5,082 nucleotides of DNA, from NCBI GenBank assembly GCA_036732565.1, contig DAINCF010000509.1, positions 1 through 5,082 of the forward strand, in the 5' to 3' direction. The position numbers and the translations under genes were made by a program. Shown here piece by piece: positions 1 to 5,082 of this stretch. Position 1 is the stretch's first letter, and the number at the start of each line of letters is the position of its first letter. Under the pieces are notes generated by a model. The model saw nothing but the letters and a program-made list of their open reading frames with translations, did no database searches and was not told where the DNA came from. The stretch comes from JAIVJN01 sp036732565. Its GTDB lineage: Bacteria > Acidobacteriota > Vicinamibacteria > Vicinamibacterales > UBA2999.

Positions 1-641
1 ATCTTCGCGGCGCCTGCGGGCTCGACGCCGACGACGCGGACCTGCGGCCTCGACAGCTTGATGGCCGTCGACACGCCGGAGCTGAGGCCGCCGCCGCCGA
101 CGGGCACGTACACGGTGCCGACGGTCGGGAGCTGATCGAGGATTTCCAATCCGGCCGTGCCCTGCCCCGCGATGATCCACGGGTGGTCGAACGGCGGCAC
201 CATGGTCAGTCCGCGCGCCGCGGCTTCGGCTTCGGCGTGCTCTTTTCGGTCGGTCGAGGTCGTGCCCGCGAACTGCACCTCCGCGCCGTAGCTGCGCACG
301 CCCTCCACCTTGACGCGAGGCGCCGTGGTCGGCATCACGATGACCGCCGGCGCCCCGAGCGCCCGCGCCGCGAGCGCCACGGCCTGTCCGTGATTCCCGG
401 ACGAGTGTGCGATGACACCACGATCCAACACGTCCCGAGGCAGTTGCGCCAGCATGTTGTAGGCGCCGCGAATCTTGAACGCGCCCATCGGCTGGAAGTT
501 CTCGCATTTCAGCCACAGCCGGCGCGCGTCAACCGCGTCGGTCAACGAGACCTCGATGAGCGGCGTCACGCGGGCGGTCGGCCGGATGCGCGCCGACGCC
601 TCATGAATCTCGGAAAGAGAGACGAGCTCGGATGTCAACAT
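1..641 (-). CDS. PLP-dependent threonine/serine dehydratase-like enzyme (C-terminus outside window)
   Basis: This is the N-terminal 213 residues of a fold-type II PLP enzyme of the threonine/serine dehydratase and serine racemase group. Such cytoplasmic enzymes deaminate L-threonine to 2-oxobutanoate or L-serine to pyruvate, or racemise serine. Visible motifs are PMGAFKIRGA with the PLP Schiff-base lysine at about residue 56, SSGNHGQA at 80-87 (the Asn contacts the PLP ring), and the glycine-rich phosphate-binding loop VGGGGLSSG at 181-189, followed by VVGVEP at 203-208. Members are usually 310-330 residues, or about 500 with ACT domains, so about a third or more is missing and any regulatory domain cannot be seen. 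Two ATGs lie side by side (644 and 641). I chose 641 because GGAG then sits 5 bases upstream rather than 2. The gene follows the M28 peptidase gene on the same strand, across a repeat-filled gap of about 165 bases. The family is certain; the exact substrate (threonine, serine or hydroxyaspartate) is not. Confidence 0.9.
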   Translation of the reverse strand, partial: MLTSELVSLSEIHEASARIRPTARVTPLIEVSLTDAVDARRLWLKCENFQPMGAFKIRGAYNMLAQLPRDVLDRGVIAHSSGNHGQAVALAARALGAPAVIVMPTTAPRVKVEGVRSYGAEVQFAGTTSTDRKEHAEAEAAARGLTMVPPFDHPWIIAGQGTAGLEILDQLPTVGTVYVPVGGGGLSSGVSTAIKLSRPQVRVVGVEPAGAAK

Positions 642-660
642 CATTACTCCAGGATCACGT

Positions 661-812
661 TAGCCACGAGGACACGATGAACACGAAGGGACTGGCCACC
701 AAGGCACCAAGGACACCAAGGTCTTTCTAACAATTGTTCGATTTCTTCGTGCCTTGGTGACTTGGTGCCTTGGTGGCTGTCCTTGTCCTTATCCTTCGTG
801 CCTTCGTGGCTA
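661..812. repeat. Nested inverted repeat of CACCAAGG/CACGAAGG-type units filling the gap between two minus-strand genes
   Basis: Inner arms are 695-721 and 752-777. Read in the same sense, both start GCCACCAAGGCACCAAG and end CACCAAGG, differing only by GA versus T between those blocks. The loop is 30 bases (722-751). Outer arms are 661-689 and 793-812, a less perfect pair that shares TAGCCACGA at the outer end and CACGAAGG at the inner end. Each arm is itself a short tandem repeat of an 8-12 base unit, CACCAAGG inside and CACGAAGG outside, which differ at one base. A transcript would fold into a long stem, which could act as a terminator or processing site for the peptidase mRNA, although there is no clear U-run. 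Repeats of this style are scattered through many environmental bacterial genomes. I treat this as a dispersed repeat insertion and cannot name the family. Confidence 0.85.
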
Positions 813-2465
813 TCGTCCTTGCCGTGCGTTCGCAAATTGATCCCCGACATTGTATGTCGGCATGTTCGTCTCGGCCGCGACGCGCCACGCGAGCTGCGCC
901 AGAAAACGCAGATCGTTCACGGCGCCGGTGAAGTCCCAGGTGGGATCGAATTCGTCGCTCGGCTGGTGATAATCGGTGCTGTTGTACGCTTCCTGACGCT
1001 TCTTGAGCTCCGCCGCATCGGGTCCTGTGAACTCGCGCGGCTCGCTGATCGACAGCGCCGGCACGCCGGCCTTGGCCAGGGGGAAATGATCGGAGCGGAA
1101 GAAGTATCCGCGCTCGGGATGTTGATCCGGGCCGATCGTTCTCTCCCGCTCCTTCGCCAGGGCCTCGGCCATCAGTCCGAGTGACGATCGATCGGCGCCG
1201 AGCAGCACCAGGTCGCGCGTCGGTCCCAGGTAGTTGATGCCATCGACGTTGATATTCGCGGCGAGCGCGTTCATCGGGATGAGCGGGTGGGTCGCGAAGT
1301 ACTCGGAGCCGAGCAGCCCTGATTCCTCGGCGGTGGTGAACACGAAGTACATCGATCGAGGCGGCTTCGTTCCCGCTCGCGTCACCGCTTTGGCGATCTC
1401 GATCAGTCCAGCACATCCAGAGGCGTTGTCGTACGCGCCGTTGTAGATCCGGTCCGCGTCCGGTTTATCTCCCGGTTGCGGCGCGCGCATGCCGAAGTGA
1501 TCCCAATGCGCCGTGAACACCACGGCTTGCTGCTCGTTGACGCCCTTGACGACACCGATGACGTTCGGCGACGTCTTCCGCGCGGACTTCTGTTGCAGCG
1601 TGGCGGAGGCGCGGATACCGAGCGGCACCGCCGTAAACCCGCGCGTCGAGGCGGATTTGCGCAGCTCGTCGAGGTTCTTCCCGGCACGCTTGACCAGATC
1701 GGTCGCGGCGGTGTTGGTCATCCACGCCTTGATGCCCAAGGCCGGCGCACCTGGCGCGGGCGGGAGTCCATACTGCGTGCCGGTCCACGACGATTGCACC
1801 ACCTGCCACGGATACGTTGCCGACTCGTCGGTGTGAATCAGCAACGCGCCCGCCGCCCCCTGACGCGCGGCTTCCTCGTACTTATAGGTCCAGCGTCCGT
1901 AGTAGGTCAGCGCCGGGCCGCCGAACAACGTGGGCTCGCTCGCGGGTGCGGGTGGATCGTTCACCATGATCAGCACCCACTTCCCTTTCACGTCGGCGCC
2001 CGCGTAGTCGTTCCACTTCTGCTCGCGGGCGACGATGCCGTGGCCGACGAAGACGACATCACCCTGCACCGGCACTTTCGGATCCTCGACGCCTGAGAAG
2101 GCGACAACATCCTGGCGATAGCGATAGGTGCGACCGGCCACGCTCACGGAGAAACTCGGATCGACCATCGACTCCACGATCGGCACCTGTTGATAGAACG
2201 TGCCGTTCTCGCCGGCCGGCTCGACGCCAAGCGTTTCGAGCTCGGTCGCGAGATACCTCGTCGCGAGCTCCCCTCCGCGCGTCGCCGGCGCACGCCCCTC
2301 GAACTCATCGCTCGAGAGCGTCTGAATGTGGGCCTCGAGGGAGCTCTCCTGAATCTCCTGTTCCGCCGGGCCTGTGGGGACAGGCGCCTGTGGTGACGAC
2401 GTCTGACCACCTCCGCACCCGGCAATCGACACCGCCGCAACCAGCATCGCGATCCGTCGAATCAT
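810..2465 (-). CDS. Exported M28-family metallo-aminopeptidase lipoprotein with PA domain
   Basis: A complete 551-residue protein predicted to remove N-terminal residues from peptides outside the cytoplasm with a two-zinc centre. Residues 1-17 are a lipoprotein signal ending in lipobox SIAGC, so Cys17 would be lipidated and the enzyme anchored to a membrane. A low-complexity linker (18-40) follows. Residues ~130-270 fit a protease-associated domain (GDVVFVGHGI, then GKWVLIMVNDPP). The catalytic domain is ~295-535: AHWDHFG (His320, Asp322), YDNASG (bridging Asp346), AEESGLLGSE (general base Glu380, ligand Glu381), NVDG (Asp408), SDHFP (458-462) and YHQPSDEFD (His500 as the last ligand, by analogy with Vibrio leucyl aminopeptidase and PSMA). 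All expected residues are present, so it should be active. The first ATG gives a proper positively charged n-region, though its Shine-Dalgarno sequence is weak. The TAG stop (812-810) falls inside the repeat arm, so the last residues may be shaped by the repeat insertion. Confidence 0.93.
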   Translation of the reverse strand: MIRRIAMLVAAVSIAGCGGGQTSSPQAPVPTGPAEQEIQESSLEAHIQTLSSDEFEGRAPATRGGELATRYLATELETLGVEPAGENGTFYQQVPIVESMVDPSFSVSVAGRTYRYRQDVVAFSGVEDPKVPVQGDVVFVGHGIVAREQKWNDYAGADVKGKWVLIMVNDPPAPASEPTLFGGPALTYYGRWTYKYEEAARQGAAGALLIHTDESATYPWQVVQSSWTGTQYGLPPAPGAPALGIKAWMTNTAATDLVKRAGKNLDELRKSASTRGFTAVPLGIRASATLQQKSARKTSPNVIGVVKGVNEQQAVVFTAHWDHFGMRAPQPGDKPDADRIYNGAYDNASGCAGLIEIAKAVTRAGTKPPRSMYFVFTTAEESGLLGSEYFATHPLIPMNALAANINVDGINYLGPTRDLVLLGADRSSLGLMAEALAKERERTIGPDQHPERGYFFRSDHFPLAKAGVPALSISEPREFTGPDAAELKKRQEAYNSTDYHQPSDEFDPTWDFTGAVNDLRFLAQLAWRVAAETNMPTYNVGDQFANARQGR

Positions 2466-2559
2466 GCACTCAGGATATCAAGGTCCCCTAAAAGGCTACT
2501 TTCTTCGCGGCTCCCCCTTCCCCTACGATCCCGCATCGACTACAGAAGGAGCCGCGACC
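2466..2559. promoter_or_regulatory. Divergent promoter region between the M28 gene and the S74 fibre gene
   Basis: These 94 bases separate two divergently transcribed genes, so promoters for both must lie here or extend into the coding starts. On the plus strand, TTCTTC (2501-2506) and TACGAT (2524-2529) have 17-base spacing and are a weak -35/-10-like pair; neither box is a strong match. I see no convincing pair on the minus strand and no clear operator palindrome. The placement follows from gene orientation; the individual boxes are guesses. Confidence 0.4.
2546..2551 (+). promoter_or_regulatory. Ribosome binding site AAGGAG of the S74 fibre gene
   Basis: AAGGAG ends 8 bases before the ATG at 2560. 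It decides the start: the same frame is open back to an ATG at 2464, but that ATG has no such site, overlaps the start of the divergent peptidase gene, and would put 32 non-signal-like residues ahead of the signal peptide. Confidence 0.8.
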
Positions 2560-4050
2560 ATGTTCCATCGTCGAATCCACCTCGTCTCGCTGCTGGGCCT
2601 GGCCGTCGTTCACGGTGTCCTGCTGCCGTCTGCGGCCGGCGCGCAGGTGGCCCAGGTGATTGGCACGTTCAGCTGGCAGTTCGCGCCGTTCTGCAACGTC
2701 GCCACTCTTGCCGTCACACAGGTCGGGAGCGCGTTCGTCCTTGGCGGGTTCGATGATCAGTGTGGCGGTGGGCGCGCGCCGGTGAGCGGCATGGCATTCG
2801 TCAATCCGAACGGGTCGATTGGCCTCGGGCTTTCCATCATCGCGACACCGGGAGCGGCGCCGGTGCATGTCAACGTCACGGTGGGCCTGGGAAGCATCGG
2901 CGGGCCCTGGCGCGACAGCGCCGGCAACAGCGGCACGTTCGTCTTCAACCCCGCTTCTCCCGCGCCGGGCACGCCACGACCGCCAACAGGCGGGCTCATT
3001 TCTAGCGTAACTTCCGGACCAGGACTCAACGGCGGCGGAGTGACGGGCCCGGTGTCCCTCTCCGTCGACTTCGCAGGACCCGGGACCGCCGTGACCGTCG
3101 CTCGAAGCGACCACACGCACGCTGTTGCCGGGTCGAGCAACGTGGCTGTTGGACCGCTCACCCTCGGAAGCGTGACCACCGGAGGAGCGAATTCCGGTTT
3201 CGGATCTGGTGTGCTCCGGGTACTGACGACAGGCCTGCTGAATACCGCAGTAGGCGCGGGCGCCTTGCAGAGCGTTACCACTGGCATTGGAAACACCGCC
3301 CTTGGAGCGGCGGCATTGGTGCAGAGCACTGGTGACAGCAACGTGGCCGTGGGATTCAATGCAATGGCCGAGGCGACCACGGGGCAGCAGAACGTCGCGG
3401 TTGGCGCCAGTACTCTTGCTGCCACGTCAGGCACGAACAACACGGCCCTGGGAACCTTGGCGCTGTACGACACAACGACCGGGAGCTCCAACGTGGCGAT
3501 CGGCGCGGAAGCGGGCTTTCAACTGACGTCGGGGAATAGCAACATCTACATTAGCCATCGGGGTCCCTCGCCGGCCGGCAGCGAGAGTGGACACATCCGG
3601 ATCGGCACGCCGGGTAACCAGACGTCCACCTACATTGCCGGCATACGCAGTGGCAGCGTCGACGGCAACTCCGATGCGCCGGTGCTGGTGGACGCGACCG
3701 GAAAGCTCGGCCATCTCACCTCGTCGGCGCGGTTCAAGCAGGACGTCCGTCCATTGGACGACATCGAAGGTGCGGTGCTCCGTCTCGAGCCGGTTTCATT
3801 CCGCTATACGGCCGAGCAGATGCGCGGAGATGCCGTGCAGTTCGGCCTCATCGCCGAGCAGGTCGCGGAGGTGATACCGGAGTTGGTGATTCGCGATGAG
3901 AACGGACAGCCCTACTCGGTGAAGTACCACGTGCTGCCAACGCTGCTGCTCGCGGAGATCCAACGCCTCGAGCGCGAGCGCGCTTCGCAAGCGAGGGAGA
4001 TCCAGGAGCTACGCCAGCAGATGCGAGTGCTCCTGCAACGGCAACAGTAG
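2560..4050 (+). CDS. Secreted fibre-like protein with YadA-head-like repeats and C-terminal Peptidase_S74 chaperone domain
   Basis: A 496-residue protein, probably a trimeric extracellular fibre that folds with help from its own C-terminus and then cuts it off. Order: signal peptide 1-28 (cleavage after AGA); an unnamed module ~33-131 with Cys45 and Cys68; a Pro/Gly linker; a phage-tail-like stretch ending SDHTH (183-187); eight repeats of ~17 residues with an N-x-A-x-G core (194-327); a pre-cleavage region (NIYIS...HIRIGT...TYIAGIRSG); the S74 domain from ~388; and a coiled coil ~462-496 (LLLAEIQRLERERA onward). S74 endosialidase-type chaperones and MYRF use a Ser/Lys dyad in S-x-x-R-x-K; here SSARFK gives Ser388 and Lys393, so release of residues 388-496 is predicted. 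No YadA-type beta-barrel anchor, LPxTG motif or lipobox is visible, so surface attachment is unexplained. Tandem TAG TAG stops end it. Function is unknown; adhesion or matrix structure is a guess. Confidence 0.85.
   Translation: MFHRRIHLVSLLGLAVVHGVLLPSAAGAQVAQVIGTFSWQFAPFCNVATLAVTQVGSAFVLGGFDDQCGGGRAPVSGMAFVNPNGSIGLGLSIIATPGAAPVHVNVTVGLGSIGGPWRDSAGNSGTFVFNPASPAPGTPRPPTGGLISSVTSGPGLNGGGVTGPVSLSVDFAGPGTAVTVARSDHTHAVAGSSNVAVGPLTLGSVTTGGANSGFGSGVLRVLTTGLLNTAVGAGALQSVTTGIGNTALGAAALVQSTGDSNVAVGFNAMAEATTGQQNVAVGASTLAATSGTNNTALGTLALYDTTTGSSNVAIGAEAGFQLTSGNSNIYISHRGPSPAGSESGHIRIGTPGNQTSTYIAGIRSGSVDGNSDAPVLVDATGKLGHLTSSARFKQDVRPLDDIEGAVLRLEPVSFRYTAEQMRGDAVQFGLIAEQVAEVIPELVIRDENGQPYSVKYHVLPTLLLAEIQRLERERASQAREIQELRQQMRVLLQRQQ
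3139..3540 (+). repeat. Eight in-frame 48-51 base repeats encoding head-like coils
   Basis: Units begin with an Asn codon at 3139, 3190, 3241, 3292, 3340, 3391, 3439 and 3490. Six are 51 bases and two are 48 (those starting 3292 and 3391). The protein consensus is roughly N-[TV]-A-[VL]-G-x-x-A-L-x-x-x-T-T-G-x-x, like the left-handed parallel beta-roll head repeats of YadA-type trimeric adhesins and the repeat stretches ahead of S74 domains in tail-fibre-like proteins. The DNA units have diverged well beyond perfect repeats, so repeat-number slippage should be slow. Confidence 0.8.
3721..4047 (+). other. Peptidase_S74 intramolecular chaperone domain with Ser388/Lys393 dyad and coiled coil
   Basis: The codons for Ser388 (3721-3723) and Lys393 (3736-3738) lie in SSARFK, five residues apart as in MYRF and phage endosialidases. 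Then come the family landmarks: VRPLDDIEGAVLRLEPVSFR, QFGLIAEQVAEVIPELV, and VKYHVLPTLLLAEIQ leading into a charged heptad-like coiled coil. In characterised members this domain trimerises, templates folding of the upstream shaft, and is released by cleavage just before the Ser. Cleavage here is inferred from the motif. Confidence 0.8.
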
Positions 4051-4072
4051 TAGCATCGGGCCCTCCGCACTC

Positions 4073-4080
4073 AAGGAGGT
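4073..4080 (+). promoter_or_regulatory. Strong ribosome binding site AAGGAGGT in front of the broken paralogue
   Basis: AAGGAGGT is a full-length anti-Shine-Dalgarno match, 3 bases before the ATG at 4084 and 22 bases after the stop codon at 4050. The close spacing points to co-transcription with the intact fibre gene. An unspoiled strong site on a disrupted gene fits recent inactivation. Confidence 0.75.
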
Positions 4081-4083
4081 CCC

Positions 4084-4899
4084 ATGCTTCGCCTCGTCAC
4101 GCGCGGGTTGGTGTTCCTCGTCGCCGCCGTCCTGTACGCGTCGGCGGTGTCCGCGCAGTCGATCGGTACGTTTCCGTTTCAGCTCGCGCCCTACTGCAAC
4201 GTCGTCACGCTGACCGTGACACAAATCGGCAATACGTTGACGCTCGACGGCTATGACGATCAATGCGGCGCGGCCCGCGTCGGTCGTCGGTACCGCGTTT
4301 GCGAATCCTGACGGCACAATCGGCATTGGGCTGTCCATCGTCACCACACTCGACGCCAGGCCTGTTCATGTCACCGTCGCCCTGAACCTCGCGACGACCG
4401 GTGGACCTTGGCAAGACAGCGACGGCAACACTGGGATGTTCGTGTTCAACCCTCCGGCACCGACGCCCGGGACGGCGCGGCCACCGAGCCCGAGTCACAC
4501 CCACGAGGTGTCGGGCGGCAACGTCGTTGTCGGGAACGGGGCCCTGGGCGCCAACGCCACAGGCCTGTTCAACACAGCACTCGGAGCCTCGACTCTCGCT
4601 GTCAACACCACAGGCACCAACAACACCGCTGTGGGTGCGTTCGTCCTGGGAGCCTCCACCAGCGGCCAGCACAACACCGGAGTGGGAGTGTTCAGTTTGA
4701 GCGCACTCTCATCGGGGAGCGCGAATACGGCCCTCGGGATTCGCGACAAAGACGGACGAACACCAGCGTCAAGTACCACGTGCTCCCGACCCTGCTGCTT
4801 GCCGAGATTCAACGCCTCGAGCGCGAGCGTGCGACGCTGGCCGGCGAGTTCGAAGCGCTTCGGCAGCGACTGGATGCTTTGGAGCGCGAGCGACGCTAA
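4084..4899 (+). pseudogene. Disrupted paralogue of the upstream S74 fibre gene (two frameshifts, internal deletion)
   Basis: It starts with a good signal peptide (22 residues, cleavage after VSA) and the same module as its neighbour (QLAPYCNVVTLTVTQ, then YDDQCG). Near 4269-4271 the frame changes; compared with the neighbour about 2 bases are missing, and the start frame stops at 4309-4311. The homology continues one frame over (GTAFANPDGTIGIGLSIV, GGPWQDSDGN, SHTHEV, four head repeats). At about 4736-4742 NTALG joins directly to IRDKDG, so everything equivalent to at least residues 328-443 of the neighbour, including the Ser/Lys dyad, is missing. A second shift near 4757-4768 returns to the original frame for the S74 tail (VKYHVLPTLLLAEIQ) and coiled coil, ending at TAA 4897-4899. 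As read, no single protein covers it. A decayed duplicate is the simplest view; one or both indels could be sequencing errors, but the deletion would still remove self-cleavage. Confidence 0.8.
4520..4723 (+). repeat. Four exact-length 51-base head repeats within the broken paralogue
   Basis: Units start at Asn codons 4520, 4571, 4622 and 4673, each exactly 17 codons, with a fifth started at 4724 (NTALG) before the deletion junction. They match the repeat type of the intact gene (NTALGASTLAVNTTGTN, for example), but there are half as many. Confidence 0.78.
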
Positions 4900-4922
4900 C
4901 CGGCCCTCGCCGTTGCGGACCT

Positions 4923-4976
4923 AGCGCAGACCTTCAGGTCTGCCAGCCGCTTCGGGCAGGCCTGAAGGCCTGCGCT
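4923..4976. repeat. REP-like double palindrome in a convergent intergenic gap
   Basis: Arms 4923-4944 and 4955-4976 (22 bases each) are inverted copies with two mismatches, around a 10-base loop (4945-4954, AGCCGCTTCG). Each arm is also a palindrome on its own: CAGACCT-TC-AGGTCTG on the left and CAGGCCT-GA-AGGCCTG on the right. The element can therefore fold either as one long stem or as two small hairpins, the hallmark of REP/BIME-type elements. Lying between converging genes, it may also serve as a two-way transcription terminator, although no T-run follows on either side. Confidence 0.82.
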
Positions 4977-4996
4977 GCGTACGGTTCGGAACAGGC

Positions 4997-5082
4997 TTAG
5001 CGCCGCGACGCGCGGAATTCTTCGAGGAGCCGCGGCATGTTGCCAGCGATGCTGCGCAGCGTCGGCGTCCAACCGAGTTGTC
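4997..5082 (-). CDS. C-terminal 27 residues of a minus-strand protein, identity uncertain
   Basis: Reading leftward from the edge, the frame gives QLGWTPTLRSIAGNMPR, then LLEEFRASRR and a TAA stop (4999-4997). The 'LGW-P' opening followed by an amphipathic helix resembles the C-terminal end of NAD-dependent epimerase/dehydratase (extended SDR) proteins, which often close with LGWxP and a helix. That is a weak guess from 27 residues. The frame is supported by its protein-like composition and by the REP-like element lying just past its stop. Confidence 0.5.
   Translation of the reverse strand, partial: QLGWTPTLRSIAGNMPRLLEEFRASRR

Noticed and set aside
729..738. AACAATTGTT palindrome as an operator
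   Set aside because: A 10-base palindrome in the loop of the large repeat, without a promoter next to it, is too little to call a regulatory site.
644..850. 68-residue minus-strand reading frame across the repeat region
   Set aside because: Its sequence (SHEGTK, SHQGTK and the like) is simply the translated tandem repeat, it overlaps the end of the M28 gene in another frame, and it has no ribosome binding site. This is a typical spurious call over such repeats.
1476..2096. 206-residue plus-strand open frame opposite the M28 gene
   Set aside because: Arg-rich, GC-driven antisense frame over a gene with a full catalytic motif set; no protein-like features.
2464..2559. Upstream in-frame start for the fibre gene at 2464
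   Set aside because: It would overlap the peptidase start codon, lacks a Shine-Dalgarno sequence, and would bury the clear signal peptide 32 residues inside the protein.
2757..3491. 244-residue minus-strand open frame opposite the fibre gene
   Set aside because: It is a mirror of the in-frame repeats: periodic Pro/Val/Ala-rich composition, no recognisable motifs and no ribosome binding site.
3139..3540. CRISPR-like regular 51-base spacing
   Set aside because: Units are diverged, coding, in frame and without separate spacers; they are protein repeats.
4262..4280. Programmed ribosomal frameshift in the second fibre gene
   Set aside because: There is no slippery heptamer or obvious stimulatory structure at either shift point, and the missing S74 core would not be restored by frameshifting.
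2560..4899. Prophage tail-fibre locus
   Set aside because: S74 and SDHTH are phage-like, but both proteins carry signal peptides and no other phage gene is visible; neighbours are ordinary metabolic and peptidase genes.
4253..4924. 223-residue open frame as an independent intact gene
   Set aside because: It begins inside the conserved module without a signal peptide and ends in out-of-frame translation of the S74 tail, so it is the middle part of the broken paralogue.

Overview
The window is 5,082 bases of GC-rich DNA with dense, bacterial-style gene packing. A lipoprotein signal peptide and Sec-exported fibre-like proteins suggest a Gram-negative host. The gene mix and the two kinds of intergenic palindromic repeat resemble what I know from Acidobacteriota (Vicinamibacteria-like) and similar soil or sediment genomes. 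That placement is an impression; nothing in the window proves it.

Layout. Positions 1-641 (minus strand) hold the N-terminal two thirds of a PLP-dependent threonine/serine dehydratase-type enzyme that runs off the left edge. Positions 645-809 contain no gene and are almost entirely a nested inverted repeat built from CACCAAGG-like and CACGAAGG-like units. Positions 810-2465 (minus) encode a complete exported lipoprotein aminopeptidase of family M28, with a protease-associated domain and a full set of metal ligands. Its stop codon lies inside the outer arm of the repeat. A 94-base divergent intergenic region follows.

The second half is on the plus strand. Positions 2560-4050 encode a complete 496-residue secreted protein. 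It has a signal peptide, a Cys-pair module I cannot name, an HTH-type metal-site candidate, eight ~17-residue YadA-head-like repeats, a Peptidase_S74 intramolecular chaperone domain with an apparent Ser388/Lys393 self-cleavage dyad, and a C-terminal coiled coil. Only 33 bases downstream, behind a very strong ribosome binding site, lies a broken paralogue (4084-4899). It has two frameshifts that cancel each other and has lost everything between the head repeats and the end of the S74 domain, including the dyad. A compact REP-like double palindrome (4923-4976) fills the following convergent gap, and the last 27 codons of a minus-strand gene end at 4997.

How the parts fit. The left pair (M28 lipoprotein, then dehydratase) could form a loose transcription unit for peptide and amino-acid breakdown, but the repeat between them may separate their expression. 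The right pair is a duplicated family of secreted, probably trimeric, self-processing fibre proteins of unknown purpose. It is the most unusual content here. Its intact member has no recognisable outer-membrane anchor, and there are no phage genes around it. The shared tail of the broken copy differs from the intact one only at silent codon positions, so the damage looks recent, or may be partly a sequence error.
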